Source of the DNA: Sporosarcina jeotgali
GTDB taxonomy: Bacteria > Bacillota > Bacilli > Bacillales_A > Planococcaceae
Assembly: GCF_033304595.1 (NCBI RefSeq)
Contig: NZ_CP116341.1
Coordinates: forward strand, 849,001-913,000
Direction of reading: 5' to 3'
Length of the DNA: 64,000 nt
A program made the position numbers and the translations under genes. Of the stretch, positions 15,240 to 24,172 are shown piece by piece. Each line of letters starts with the position of its first letter. Within the stretch, counting starts at the first letter, position 1. The notes below the pieces were generated by a model that saw only the letters and a program-made list of their open reading frames with translations, had not been told where the DNA came from and did no database searches.

Positions 15240-17229
15240 TGAGAGGTTTGATACGCTTTCGGAAGCGGAACAGCTGGAGCTTCTTCAAAAATATGATCCT
15301 GAATCGAATACGAGGGATTTAGCAGGGTTATTCGGGAAAATTGTCTTCTTTGGTTTATTGGCCTTTTCAATTTTTCAGTTATACACATCAATCGGTAAAC
15401 CCTTTACTGCATATATTCAGCGTTCAATCCACTTAGGATTTGCCCTGTCTTTGATATTCCTGCTTTTCCCGGCACGTAAAAAGCCAGGTGTGAAGCGGAA
15501 TAAGGTTCCATTTTATGATGTGATTTTATCAATTATTTCAATAGGAGTCGGGTTATATTGGCCGCTCAATATGAATGAGCTCATTTTGAGAGTAGGCCGC
15601 GTATCTGATTTAGACTTAATCGTCGGGATTTTAGCTGTTCTTTTAACGATGGAAGCAGCTAGGCGCGCTGTGGGTCTGCCAATCACCATTATTTCTGGTG
15701 TATTCTTAGTTTATGCATTTTTCGGACCTTACTTCCCTGGATTCCTTGCACACCGCGGCCAGGACATAGACAGTCTGGTGCAACTCATGTTCTATACAAC
15801 GGATGGTATTCTCGGAACGCCAATCAGTGTATCCGCTACATTTATATTTGTGTTCTTGTTGTTCGGAGCATTCCTTGTGAAAACAGGAGTGGGAAATTAC
15901 TTCAATGACCTGGCAGTTGTTCTTGCCGGGAAATTGACAGGCGGACCTGCGAAAGTTGCAATTTTCTCAAGTGCGCTTCAAGGAACGATTTCAGGAAGTT
16001 CTGTTGCAAACGTTGTAGGATCCGGTTCATACACCATCCCTATGATGAAGAAACTTGGTTATCGTAAAGAATTTGCAGGCGGAGTTGAAGCAGCTGCTTC
16101 AACTGGCGGACAAATCATGCCGCCAATCATGGGAGCCGCTGCGTTCCTGATGGTCGAATTCATTGGCGGAGTTACGTATTGGGAAATTGCAAAAGCTGCA
16201 GCGATTCCAGCGCTGTTGTATTTTACTGGAATTTGGATTATGACACATTTTGAAGCGAAGCGTATAGGTCTTGAAGGTATGAGCGCTGATGAAATTCCGA
16301 ACCGGAAAGAAACGCTCAAGAAGATTTACTTGCTCCTTCCTATTATAGGAATTATCGTGTTCTTGTTGCTGGGTATTCCAACAATGAAAGCAGCATTGCT
16401 CGGTATTGTATTGACGCTTGTTGTAAGTTCCTTCAATAAGGAAACGCGTCTTAGCATTAAAGATATCATTCAAGCATTAGTGGATGGAGCACGGACTGCT
16501 TTAGCTGTAGCTGCTGCGACCGCGTGTGCGGGTATTATCGTCGGAGTAGTAGTTAAGACAGGACTCGGACTAAGCTTAGCCAACGGCCTAGTTTCTGCTG
16601 CGGGCGGTAACATCTTACTGACACTTATCTTTACAATGTTTGCAGCAATCGTACTTGGCATGGGCTCGCCAACGACAGCGAACTACGTCATCACATCTAC
16701 TATTGCAGCACCGGCAATTATTACCCTGCTGATGCTGGAAACACCAGACGCGACAGTTCCAGTAGTCGTTGCGATTTCTGCTCACTTGTTCGTATTCTAT
16801 TTTGGTATTATTGCAGATATCACGCCGCCTGTTGCACTGGCTGCGTTTGCTGCCTCCGGGATATCTGGCGGGGACCCTATCAAAACAGGGGTGACCTCAG
16901 CGAAACTTGCGATTGCGGCGTTCATCATCCCGTATATGTTTGTCTTTAATCCTGCGATGCTCATGATTGACTCGAGTGTCGGCGAGATTATATGGGTGAC
17001 CGCCACGGCCATTGTCGGGATGATTGCGATCGGTGCCGGGTTGATTGGCTATTGGTATCGTAAACTGAACTGGATTGAGCGCATTATTACAGCGGCAACT
17101 GGATTCATGCTGATCTATCCTGAGACTAAAACGGATTTCATTGGACTTGGTCTTTTCATTGTCCTCTTTGCAATTCAACTGGTTACGAAAGACAAGAAGA
17201 AAAAAGAGAAAGAAACAGCAACCGTATAA
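15187..17229 (+). CDS. TRAP transporter fused permease (4TM + 12TM)
   Basis: A 680-residue polytopic membrane protein. A cytosolic N-terminus of about 45 residues leads into a small DctQ-like set of four helices. The large DctM-like domain follows, with GTISGSSVANVVGSGSYTIP around residue 280, GGQIMPPIMGAAAF, and GMGSPTTANYVITSTIAAPA in the second half. These Ser/Gly-rich loops form the Na+ and substrate sites. It is the energy-coupling partner of the TAXI receptor encoded upstream. AAAGGAG lies 8-9 bp before ATG 15187, which starts inside the DUF1850 gene. Confidence 0.92.
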   Translation: MAKRKKELKAEPIMDPNDERFDTLSEAEQLELLQKYDPESNTRDLAGLFGKIVFFGLLAFSIFQLYTSIGKPFTAYIQRSIHLGFALSLIFLLFPARKKPGVKRNKVPFYDVILSIISIGVGLYWPLNMNELILRVGRVSDLDLIVGILAVLLTMEAARRAVGLPITIISGVFLVYAFFGPYFPGFLAHRGQDIDSLVQLMFYTTDGILGTPISVSATFIFVFLLFGAFLVKTGVGNYFNDLAVVLAGKLTGGPAKVAIFSSALQGTISGSSVANVVGSGSYTIPMMKKLGYRKEFAGGVEAAASTGGQIMPPIMGAAAFLMVEFIGGVTYWEIAKAAAIPALLYFTGIWIMTHFEAKRIGLEGMSADEIPNRKETLKKIYLLLPIIGIIVFLLLGIPTMKAALLGIVLTLVVSSFNKETRLSIKDIIQALVDGARTALAVAAATACAGIIVGVVVKTGLGLSLANGLVSAAGGNILLTLIFTMFAAIVLGMGSPTTANYVITSTIAAPAIITLLMLETPDATVPVVVAISAHLFVFYFGIIADITPPVALAAFAASGISGGDPIKTGVTSAKLAIAAFIIPYMFVFNPAMLMIDSSVGEIIWVTATAIVGMIAIGAGLIGYWYRKLNWIERIITAATGFMLIYPETKTDFIGLGLFIVLFAIQLVTKDKKKKEKETATV

Positions 17230-17234
17230 TTCCT

Positions 17235-17271
17235 GCCCGTCTGTTAAATCCTGCAGGCGGGCTTGTTTTTT
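17235..17271 (+). terminator. Terminator of the TRAP operon
   Basis: Stem GCCCGTCTG/CAGGCGGGC (one G-T pair) followed by TTG and a run of T. Confidence 0.88.
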
Positions 17272-17329
17272 GAAACTTTGTAAGAGGAGCATCGTCTATT
17301 AGGTAACGGAATGAAGGAGGAAGACGGAC

Positions 17330-17755
17330 GTGAAGTTTATCAAAAGACTGTTTGCGACAATTGTTGTACTGGCATTATTACTAGGAGCGGCATATTATTT
17401 CGGAACGAATTGGATTGCTGATAAAGCGATGGATCATGTAACGACGCAATTGGAGAACAGCGGACAATTAGATTCAGTAAAACAAGAAATCAATGGTAAT
17501 CCAGAAGTTCAGGCATATTTGCAAGATGCTAAAACGGCAGACCGCAGTAAATTGCCTATTCAAACGAAAGAGCAGGCAACTCGCGTTGTGCTGAAGAAAT
17601 TCAGTGTTCGCGAATTGCAGGACATGCAGAAAAAAGCCCAGTCTGGAATGACTGCACAAGAGCAGCAGCAATTATTGCAGCAAGTTGAAAGCCGTCTAAC
17701 TGAAGAAGAACTTCTTTCCCTGAAGGTTTTAGCTTTGGACGAACTTTCGAAGTAA
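17330..17755 (+). CDS. Unknown membrane-anchored helical protein
   Basis: I do not recognise this 141-residue protein. It has a positively charged N-terminus (MKFIKRL), one membrane helix or uncleaved signal (residues about 7-28), and then a mainly helical, Gln-rich outer domain (EQQQLLQQVESRLTEEELLS). No Cys lipobox. The start is GTG 17330 with GGAGGAAG upstream. It is transcribed alone; a long hairpin follows its stop. It is not obviously linked to the TRAP operon, which ends in its own terminator. Confidence 0.7.
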   Translation: MKFIKRLFATIVVLALLLGAAYYFGTNWIADKAMDHVTTQLENSGQLDSVKQEINGNPEVQAYLQDAKTADRSKLPIQTKEQATRVVLKKFSVRELQDMQKKAQSGMTAQEQQQLLQQVESRLTEEELLSLKVLALDELSK

Positions 17756-17781
17756 AGGTACTTAGCCTCTATAAACAATTT

Positions 17782-17842
17782 AAGCAGGGACAGCACCATC
17801 GCCTTTTCAAAGGCGCCATGGACTATCCCTGCTTTGGTTTTT
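17782..17842. terminator. Long two-part hairpin shared by convergent genes
   Basis: Outer stem AAGCAGGGA/TCCCTGCTT encloses inner stem CGCCTTT/AAAGGCG; TTTTT follows on the plus strand. It covers the last codons of the convergent 93-residue gene, so it ends the plus-strand gene and may also end the minus-strand one. Confidence 0.7.
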
Positions 17843-18088
17843 CTTAAGCGATTGAATTTCAGTCGTTAAGTACAGGATTTGCTCTTTCATCTCTTTTAAC
17901 TCATTCACTAACTCCTCATTATTTGGAGCATTCTTTTTTTCGTTTTTTTCTTCTTCAATTGCGAGCACAGCAGCATAGGTTGAGATGGATTCTCCGATAA
18001 TAGTGATGACACTCCCAATCACATCTATTTTGGCGGCTTGCCCGCCGACTTCAATACCTATAAAATCCAGACTATCAGGATTTACCAC
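17807..18088 (-). CDS. Unknown small protein with coiled coil
   Basis: I do not recognise this 93-residue protein. The N-terminal half is hydrophobic (IDVIGSVITIIGESISTYAAV) and could be a membrane helix. The C-terminal half is a charged coiled coil (EELVNELKEMKEQILYLTTE). The start is GTG at 18088 with AGGAGG about 7 bp upstream, which supports a real gene despite its size. The stop lies inside a strong hairpin. The neighbours give no hint of function. Confidence 0.6.
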   Translation of the reverse strand: MVNPDSLDFIGIEVGGQAAKIDVIGSVITIIGESISTYAAVLAIEEEKNEKKNAPNNEELVNELKEMKEQILYLTTEIQSLKKNQSRDSPWRL

Positions 18089-18190
18089 GACGCAGCCTCC
18101 TATCCGAAAAACTCCCTACTTCAATGTATGCATTGGGCGAGGAGAGGTGAATGGATGGCACGCAATCTAAAACTATTTCACAAAATTGTA

Positions 18191-18219
18191 TTGCAAGAAT
18201 TCCAGGATCATGGTATTAT
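18191..18219 (+). promoter_or_regulatory. Promoter of tRNA-Val
   Basis: TTGCAA at 18191-18196, 17 bp, then TATTAT at 18214-18219 with an extended -10 TGG. It lies about 70 bp before the tRNA. Confidence 0.65.
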
Positions 18220-18291
18220 GATACATGTGCTAAGTGACGTCGTGTTTACATCAAGCGATAGCTTGTCAATTTAGCCATATGAAATATTCCC

Positions 18292-18364
18292 GATTCCTTA
18301 GCTCAGCTGGGAGAGCGCTACCTTGACAGGGTAGAGGTCGCTGGTTCGAGCCCAGTAGGAATCA
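18292..18364 (+). tRNA. tRNA-Val (anticodon GAC)
   Basis: A complete 73-base cloverleaf: acceptor GATTCCT/AGGAATC with discriminator A, D arm GCTC...GAGC, anticodon arm CTACC-TTGACAG-GGTAG with anticodon GAC, five-base variable loop AGGTC, and T arm GCTGG-TTCGAGC-CCAGT. CCA is not encoded. It stands alone rather than in an rRNA-linked cluster, and no integrated element adjoins it. Confidence 0.95.
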
Positions 18365-18382
18365 TTGGGTGCCAAACCCTCG

Positions 18383-18409
18383 GAAGTATCGTCGGAACAA
18401 CGATACTTC
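18383..18409 (+). other. Perfect hairpin after tRNA-Val
   Basis: A 10-bp perfect stem GAAGTATCGT/ACGATACTTC with a 7-base loop, 18 bases after the tRNA and just before the terminator. It could guide 3' processing of the precursor. Confidence 0.6.
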
Positions 18410-18415
18410 TCCAAG

Positions 18416-18454
18416 ACAGACCTATTAGGCCGGATGCCTAGGGTCTGTTTTTTT
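18416..18454 (+). terminator. Terminator of tRNA-Val
   Basis: Stem ACAGACC...GGC / GCC...GGTCTGT followed by a run of seven T. Confidence 0.88.
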
Positions 18455-18763
18455 GTGCGTCGAAGCACATTAGAAATTGTGGTTTGAACAAATTGTATAA
18501 GATGTCAAAGTGAAGGCATCTAACTGACAAAAGTGTTAGTCAATTGATATAGCCTGTTTATTTCAACTAATGTTAGAATAAAAGGTAACGTCATCGTCGA
18601 TTTTTTCTAGAATTGGATTTTATAGTCCATGTGAAGAACCCTTTACATAATCACGAAATGATTTGAGTTATATAATTGTCCAGTATAGTGATTTACAATA
18701 TTCTGCTAAACACAGCAAGATAATTTATCGAATGCTGTACTTATGGATCGAGGAGGCTTTCTT
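18455..18763. other. Intergenic region, no gene seen
   Basis: About 300 AT-rich bases between the tRNA terminator and the glycosylase gene. It contains small weak inverted repeats (for example AGATG...CATCT) but no supported gene or RNA; the glycosylase promoter must lie here. Confidence 0.4.
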
Positions 18764-19624
18764 TTGAATGTAGAACTGAATCTGCCATTCCCTTATGATT
18801 TTGACCGTGCACTTGACCGGCTTGCAGGAACGCCGGTAAATGCTGTAGATCTTTCACATCGTTTGGTCCGTGTCCCAATGGAAGAAGGCAATCTTGTGAC
18901 GGTTCGCGCCACAGGGACATTACTAGATCCAAGATTCGTCATTGAAGGTTTAATAGACGAAAAACAGCTCGCACATATCAAATGGATTTTTCACTTTGAA
19001 GAACCGCTGGATGGGATTGCCGCTCATTTTGCCCAGACGGATCTTGCCCCAATTTTCAAAGAACATATCGGTACACCGCTCGTCAGAAGTTTTTCACTTT
19101 ACGGGGAGTTAATGAAAAGCATCATCCATCAGCAGTTAAATATGAAGTTTGCAAATACACTGCTAATGCGTTTTGTAGAGGCATATGGCTTTCAGCAAGA
19201 AGGAGTATGGAGATATCCGGAACCTCAGCGAATTGCCGCGGTCACTGTAGAAGAACTTCGCGAAATGCAGTTTAGTACGAGGAAAGCAGAGTATACCATC
19301 GGTCTTTCGCAAGCCATCGCATCAGGAGATTTAGACTTGGAATCAATGCGATTGAAAAGCGATGAGGAAGTAACTGCAGAACTCGTGGCTTATCGCGGTG
19401 TTGGTCCTTGGACTGCTCAAGGTTTCCTAATGTTTGGTCTCGGCAGACCGAATCTGTTTCCAACAGCAGATATCGGCCTTCAAAACGCTTTAAAAGCGCT
19501 TTGGAAGATAGATCGCAAACCGACTCAAGAGGAAATACGGGCTCGTTTTCCAGAATGGTCTCCGTATTTGAGTTATGCAGCTTTGTATCTTTGGAGAAGT
19601 ATTGAAAAGCCTGTGATCAAGTAA
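18764..19624 (+). CDS. DNA-3-methyladenine glycosylase, AlkA/YfjP type
   Basis: A 286-residue HhH-GPD superfamily DNA repair enzyme. A N-terminal AlkA-like domain precedes SIIHQQLNMKFANTLLMR and the helix-hairpin-helix AYRGVGPWTAQGF with its Gly turn, then the catalytic Asp in LFPTADIGLQ. It excises alkylated bases (3-methyladenine type) in the cytosol. I choose TTG 18764, seven bases after AGGAGG; the in-frame ATG 18743 lies upstream of that site. The resulting length matches B. subtilis YfjP (287 residues) better than AlkA. It is single and ends in a strong terminator. Confidence 0.88.
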   Translation: MNVELNLPFPYDFDRALDRLAGTPVNAVDLSHRLVRVPMEEGNLVTVRATGTLLDPRFVIEGLIDEKQLAHIKWIFHFEEPLDGIAAHFAQTDLAPIFKEHIGTPLVRSFSLYGELMKSIIHQQLNMKFANTLLMRFVEAYGFQQEGVWRYPEPQRIAAVTVEELREMQFSTRKAEYTIGLSQAIASGDLDLESMRLKSDEEVTAELVAYRGVGPWTAQGFLMFGLGRPNLFPTADIGLQNALKALWKIDRKPTQEEIRARFPEWSPYLSYAALYLWRSIEKPVIK

Positions 19625-19631
19625 ACCACTA

Positions 19632-19672
19632 AGAGAACCGATTGAACATACAATCGGTTCTCTTTTTTTATT
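19632..19672 (+). terminator. Terminator of the glycosylase gene
   Basis: Perfect 13-bp stem AGAGAACCGATTG/CAATCGGTTCTCT with a 6-base loop and seven or more T. Confidence 0.95.
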
Positions 19673-19841
19673 TTGTAAATGTGTTCGTCAGATAGAGAGA
19701 GAAAGAAACGATATTCACGCTTTTGAAAATAAGTATATCGAAAATTCAAAAACACTATTGCATAATGGTTATTCAATAATGTATAGTTAATTCATATCTT
19801 GATAATATCTGAAAATTCTATCGTTAAAGAGAGGAGAACAG

Positions 19842-21218
19842 ATGGCTCAATTTCATTTAACACCGAATTCTGTACAAGAAGTATTAGAGACACATGATGA
19901 AGATGTGATTGTAACTAACCACGAAGGTATTATTATGAAAGCGACCCGGATCAGCGGGCAACGATATGGAATTGAGGCAGAAGACTTAATTGGCAAATCT
20001 GTTTATGAACTTGAAAAAGAAGGGGTTTTTTCTCCCGCTATAACGCCGCTTGTACTAAAAGAAAAAAAGAAAGTCGTTCGAATCCAAGACACGAAATCAG
20101 GTTCAAAGATTTTGATAACAGGGATGCCGTTTTTTAATTTTAACGGAGATGTAGACTATGTCATTAGCTACTCTTATGATGTATCTGAATTGCTGGTCAT
20201 CCAGGACTATATGAAAGAAATTGACTATGCCATGTCTAAAGCGCAAGAAGAAGTTCAGTATTTACGCAGACAAATGTTTACGAAGAAAGATTTTGTTATG
20301 AGAAGTAAACGTACACAGGAGGCTTTCACAACTGCACATCGTGTTGCAGGGCTTGACGTCTCTGTTGTTGTATTTGGTGAGCAAGGGACGGGGAAGACAA
20401 CGCTTGCAAAAGAAATTCATAAGGAAAGTACTAGAAGTAATGGGCCGTTCATCGAATTGGATTGCGCAACCGTTCCGGAATCTTTGTTGTTAAAAGAGCT
20501 GGTTGGAGAGCAGGAAGAGGGGCAGCCGGTTGTCCTTGGGCTTTTAGGAATTGCAGAAGGCGGGACATTGTTTCTGAAAAATATTGATAGACTGGCTCTT
20601 CATTTGCAAACAAAGCTTGTGAAGATTGTGAAAGAAGAACGTTTTCAGCCATTTGGATGTGATGTATATCGATCTTTGAATGCACGTCTCATCTCTTCGA
20701 CTGAATCCAATTTACAAGAAGCGGTGACGCAACGGACGTTTTTGAGTGAATTGTATTACTTACTCAACATCGTACCGATTCAGCTAAATCCGTTAAGAGA
20801 AAGGATTGAGGATGTAAGCGCTCTCATATCATATTTCCTCCAAACGTTTACAGTGAAATATAAAACGAAGAAAATGATTACAGACGAAGTGTTTGCCCAG
20901 TTGTTACAGCTGGAATGGAAAGGGAATATCCAGGAACTGCGTCACGTTATCGAGCGTATGGTAGTTCATAGTGAAGGAGAAGTAATTGGAGTCCATGATC
21001 TGCCTCTTGAATACCGAATATCAGAAGACGAGTTTTCTGAGTTCAATTTTGAAGGGGAAACGTTGCCGGATATTTTAGAACAAGTGGAGATGCAAGTCAT
21101 ATGCAGAGCGAAAAAGCGCTATAGAACAACGACTGAAATGGCCAAGATTTTAGGAATCAGCCAACCGTCAGTCGTTCGTAAGTTAAAGAAATATACACAA
21201 TCGGAATCTGATCAATAA
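19842..21218 (+). CDS. PAS-AAA+-HTH regulator, degenerate sigma-54 activator type
   Basis: A 458-residue regulator. A PAS domain (about residues 10-120), a short coiled coil, an AAA+ domain (about 150-375) and a TyrR/Fis-like helix-turn-helix (TTEMAKILGISQPSVVRKL, 429-447). Walker A is intact (GEQGTGKTT, 179-187). The GAFTGA loop that contacts sigma-54 is missing (GEQEEGQPVV stands there), Walker B reads GGTLFLKNID instead of LFLDEI, the arginine pair of FRxDLYYRL is FLSELYYLL, and GNVREL is GNIQEL. I infer a sigma-A-type, TyrR-like regulator that may bind but not hydrolyse ATP. It probably controls the aminotransferase-transporter pair that follows, responding to a ligand at the PAS domain. 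Confidence 0.85.
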   Translation: MAQFHLTPNSVQEVLETHDEDVIVTNHEGIIMKATRISGQRYGIEAEDLIGKSVYELEKEGVFSPAITPLVLKEKKKVVRIQDTKSGSKILITGMPFFNFNGDVDYVISYSYDVSELLVIQDYMKEIDYAMSKAQEEVQYLRRQMFTKKDFVMRSKRTQEAFTTAHRVAGLDVSVVVFGEQGTGKTTLAKEIHKESTRSNGPFIELDCATVPESLLLKELVGEQEEGQPVVLGLLGIAEGGTLFLKNIDRLALHLQTKLVKIVKEERFQPFGCDVYRSLNARLISSTESNLQEAVTQRTFLSELYYLLNIVPIQLNPLRERIEDVSALISYFLQTFTVKYKTKKMITDEVFAQLLQLEWKGNIQELRHVIERMVVHSEGEVIGVHDLPLEYRISEDEFSEFNFEGETLPDILEQVEMQVICRAKKRYRTTTEMAKILGISQPSVVRKLKKYTQSESDQ

Positions 21219-21298
21219 CTATTGCGTTGTATAAATATTCGATTTGGTATATATTTATTCACTAATACTATTGAACAGTAATACTTGGAGGTTATCCT

Positions 21299-22618
21299 AT
21301 GCAAAAACAAACAGATACAGAGCAAAACTGGATTCACATGGTGGATTCGATTGGAAACTTTTTAGCGCCGAGTATGGCGAAGGATCATCCGAATTTGCCG
21401 GTGGTAAAAGCAGAAGGATGTTATTACTATGGGGTTGACGGAAGAGAGTACTTAGATTTCACTTCAGGAATTGCAGTTGAAAATGTTGGGCACAGACATC
21501 CATTGGTAGTGCAGGCCATTAAAGACAGTGCAGATCATCTTATTCACGGACCGTCAGGCGTCATTATCTATGAGTCTATATTGAAACTGGCTGCAGAACT
21601 TCAGCAAGTATTACCGCCTAAACTGGATAATTTCTTTTTTGCAAACAGTGGAACAGAAGCAATCGAAGGAGCACTTAAGCTTGCGAAATATGTGACGAAA
21701 CGCCCTTATGTAGTTTCCTTTACAGGCTGTTTCCATGGCCGTTCGATTGGAGCGCTCAGTGTAACGACTTCAAAAAGTAAATATCGTAAGCATCTTCAAC
21801 CATCATGGCTGGCTTACCAGCTGCCCTATGCCCTCCCGGAATATCTGCCTGAAGGCGAGGACCCGGATGTATTCTATGCTGAAAAGCTTGAACGGGATGT
21901 GAAGGAACTCTTTAGTCATCAAGTCGATCCGGAAGAAGTTGCTTGCATGATCATCGAGCCGATTCTTGGTGAAGGCGGCTATATTATCCCTCCAGCTTCA
22001 TGGCTGAAGAAAATTCGAGAGATCTGTGATCGTCACGGGATTCTGCTGATCTTTGATGAAGTTCAAACTGGATTCGGCCGCACGGGAAATTGGTTTGCGG
22101 CACAAACTTTCGGTGTAACACCGGATATTATGGCTGTAGCAAAAGGGATCGCAGCAGGGTTGCCGCTAAGTGCAACGATTGCTTCAAAAGAATTAATGGA
22201 TCAATGGCCGCTGGGAGCACATGGTACCACGTTTGGTGGAAATCCGATTGCTTGTTCAGCAGCTCTCGCTTCACTGAAAATTATGAAAGAAGAAAAATTA
22301 CTTGAAAATGCTCAAGAAATGGGCGCATATGCAATGGCAAAGCTGCTCGAGATGAAGGAAGAGTTATCTGTTGTTCGGGATGTACGGGGTGTCGGACTGA
22401 TGATTGGCATCGAATTAGGTGATCCGAAAACTGGTGAGGCTTCTGGGGATGTAGTTATGGAAGTTCTCGACAAGTGTTTGGCTGATGGTGTGTTGTTCTA
22501 TCTTTGCGGGAACTCGGGTGAAGTAATTCGAATGATTCCGCCTCTAACAATCACCAAGAATCAAATTGATAAAGGTATTGATGTGTTGAAGACTGCCATT
22601 CAATCAGTTTCAAACTAA
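21299..22618 (+). CDS. Class III PLP aminotransferase (4-aminobutyrate aminotransferase-like)
   Basis: A 439-residue fold-type I aminotransferase. Motifs: [17 protein letters not shown] (phosphate binding), [37 protein letters not shown] (Asp to PLP nitrogen) and the PLP Lys in [14 protein letters not shown]. This fits the GABA/omega-amino acid aminotransferase group, with the amino acceptor probably 2-oxoglutarate. The exact substrate (GABA, beta-alanine, another omega-amine or an alpha-amino acid) cannot be told. It lies between a dedicated regulator and a transporter, with a TTGGAGG ribosome site; the next gene starts 14 bp after its stop. Confidence 0.85.
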   Translation: MQKQTDTEQNWIHMVDSIGNFLAPSMAKDHPNLPVVKAEGCYYYGVDGREYLDFTSGIAVENVGHRHPLVVQAIKDSADHLIHGPSGVIIYESILKLAAELQQVLPPKLDNFFFANSGTEAIEGALKLAKYVTKRPYVVSFTGCFHGRSIGALSVTTSKSKYRKHLQPSWLAYQLPYALPEYLPEGEDPDVFYAEKLERDVKELFSHQVDPEEVACMIIEPILGEGGYIIPPASWLKKIREICDRHGILLIFDEVQTGFGRTGNWFAAQTFGVTPDIMAVAKGIAAGLPLSATIASKELMDQWPLGAHGTTFGGNPIACSAALASLKIMKEEKLLENAQEMGAYAMAKLLEMKEELSVVRDVRGVGLMIGIELGDPKTGEASGDVVMEVLDKCLADGVLFYLCGNSGEVIRMIPPLTITKNQIDKGIDVLKTAIQSVSN

Positions 22619-22632
22619 AAGGGGGAAATGCC

Positions 22633-24003
22633 ATGTCTGTTGCGTTCAAAGGGGAAAACACACGTTCAAAAAGTGCTGTTTGGAAGTTTTTGATTCCATC
22701 ACTTATTGGTGTATTACTATTTTTAGTACCTATCAAGGTGAATGGAGAAGTGACAATCGGGGTTGGGGTCCTCGCTTCGTTGCTTCTGGAAGGGGCAGGG
22801 GATTATATTCCCCACTTTATATTAATCCTGCTGGCTTTCACAGTTGCATTCACACTTTTAACCGTTGCATTTAAGCCATCTATAATTATCAATCGACCAT
22901 TTTTAAGAAACGTATTCTTAGTCGGCTGGTTCGGAATTACAACTCGGGTATTCGGTCTCGCGGTTGGAGTTATGGCTTTCTTTGAGATAGGACCGGAGTT
23001 CATTGCTTCTCGTAACACGGGCGGGGTCGTGTTATATGACTTAGCTCCAGTTTTATTGACATGGTTCTTGTTTGCGGGTATTTTACTGCCGCTCTTAGTT
23101 GAATTTGGTCTAATGGAGTTTGTCGGGGCTTTGCTGAAGAAAATTATGCGTCCGTTATTTACACTTCCTGGCCGTTCATCTATTGACACCATGGCATCAT
23201 GGATGAGCGCGGGGACTGTTGGTGTGTTAGTTACGATGAAGCAATATGATGAAGGCTATTATACAAAGCGTGAAGCAGCAGTTATTGCCACTACGTTTTC
23301 TATTGCTTCGGTTGCGTTTTCTCTAGTTGTCGCAAAGGTTGCGAAAATCGATCATTTGTTCATTCCATTTTATATTACCGTTTCCATAGCAAGCGTTGTC
23401 GCTGCTATCATTATGCCTAGGATTCCCCCGCTTTCAAGAAAAGCAGATACCTATTATGAGCCGGTTGGTCAGCGAATCGATGAAGTACAGCCTAAGGGTG
23501 TTTCGAATATCCAATGGGGATGGAGACAGGCATTGGATAAGGCAAGTACTGCAAAAAGTCCAATGGGATTAGCGAAAGATGGTGTCCAGACAGTATTAGA
23601 TATCTGGCTGGGTTTGATTCCGCTTGTGATGAGTCTCGGTGCACTTGCACTAATTGTTGCTGAATTCACACCGGTTTTCAGTATCATTTCATATCCTCTT
23701 GTTCCGATATTGGAACTCATGCAATTACCGCAAGCAGCTGAAGCGGCACCAACGATGTTAGTTGGATTTGCAGACATGTTCTTGCCTGCAGTAATCGGAG
23801 GATCGATTGACGCAGAAATTACACGATTCGTTGTAGCAGCACTTTCGTTAACACAATTAGTCTATATGTCAGAAATCGGAATTCTAATTTTACGTTCTAA
23901 TATACCTGTTTCAATTGTTGATCTGTTTATTATCTTTATAGAGCGCACAATTATTACGTTGCCGATTATCGTGCTGATTGCACACTTATTCGTTTTTAAC
24001 TAA
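22633..24003 (+). CDS. YjiH-family membrane transporter (gate domain)
   Basis: A 456-residue protein with about ten membrane helices and two nucleoside-recognition-type gate repeats. The characteristic segments are LPGRSSIDTMASWMSAGTVGVLVT in the first half (here split: LPGRSSIDTMAS, WMSAGTVGVLV) and FADMFLPAVIGGSIDAEITR in the second. This is the YjiH group, uncharacterised as to substrate. Given cotranscription with an aminotransferase, I infer that it takes up the aminotransferase substrate, an amino acid or amine. GGGGGAA lies before the ATG. A hairpin terminator follows. Confidence 0.8.
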   Translation: MSVAFKGENTRSKSAVWKFLIPSLIGVLLFLVPIKVNGEVTIGVGVLASLLLEGAGDYIPHFILILLAFTVAFTLLTVAFKPSIIINRPFLRNVFLVGWFGITTRVFGLAVGVMAFFEIGPEFIASRNTGGVVLYDLAPVLLTWFLFAGILLPLLVEFGLMEFVGALLKKIMRPLFTLPGRSSIDTMASWMSAGTVGVLVTMKQYDEGYYTKREAAVIATTFSIASVAFSLVVAKVAKIDHLFIPFYITVSIASVVAAIIMPRIPPLSRKADTYYEPVGQRIDEVQPKGVSNIQWGWRQALDKASTAKSPMGLAKDGVQTVLDIWLGLIPLVMSLGALALIVAEFTPVFSIISYPLVPILELMQLPQAAEAAPTMLVGFADMFLPAVIGGSIDAEITRFVVAALSLTQLVYMSEIGILILRSNIPVSIVDLFIIFIERTIITLPIIVLIAHLFVFN

Positions 24004-24040
24004 TAAAATGAGCTTTATCGATAAAGCATGAAACAGATCT

Positions 24041-24065
24041 AAGGGTGATAACGCTCTTATTTTTT
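24041..24065 (+). terminator. Terminator of the yjiH-type gene
   Basis: Seven-pair stem AAGGGTG/CGCTCTT (two G-T pairs), ATAA loop, then A and six T. A separate 16-bp perfect palindrome, GCTTTATCGATAAAGC, lies just upstream at 24012-24027. Confidence 0.65.
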
Positions 24066-24110
24066 ACACAAAGATGAAAAAACTTTCACAAATAATAACG
24101 AACCCATTTA

Positions 24111-24162
24111 AAAAGCTGTCCCGAAAAGTCAATTCATGACCTTTTGAGACAGCTTTTTGTTT
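24111..24162. terminator. Terminator of qox operon (bidirectional)
   Basis: Stem AAAAGCTGTC/GACAGCTTTT with an inner stem, flanked by T-runs in both directions. It stands 10 bp after the qoxD stop on the reverse strand. Confidence 0.88.
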
Positions 24163-24172
24163 TATAGTAACC

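Noticed and set aside
18155..18274. 39-codon frame with a good ribosome site just before tRNA-Val
   Set aside because: The tRNA promoter lies inside it and no family is recognised; chance is more likely, though the ribosome site (GAGGAGAGGTG) is striking.
21219..21298. Sigma-54 promoter (-24 GG/-12 GC) upstream of the aminotransferase gene
   Set aside because: No TGGCAC-N5-TTGCA-like pattern exists here, and the regulator itself lacks the GAFTGA loop.
24012..24027. 16-bp perfect palindrome GCTTTATCGATAAAGC as a regulatory operator
   Set aside because: It lies after the stop of the transporter gene with no promoter nearby; most likely part of the 3' end structure.
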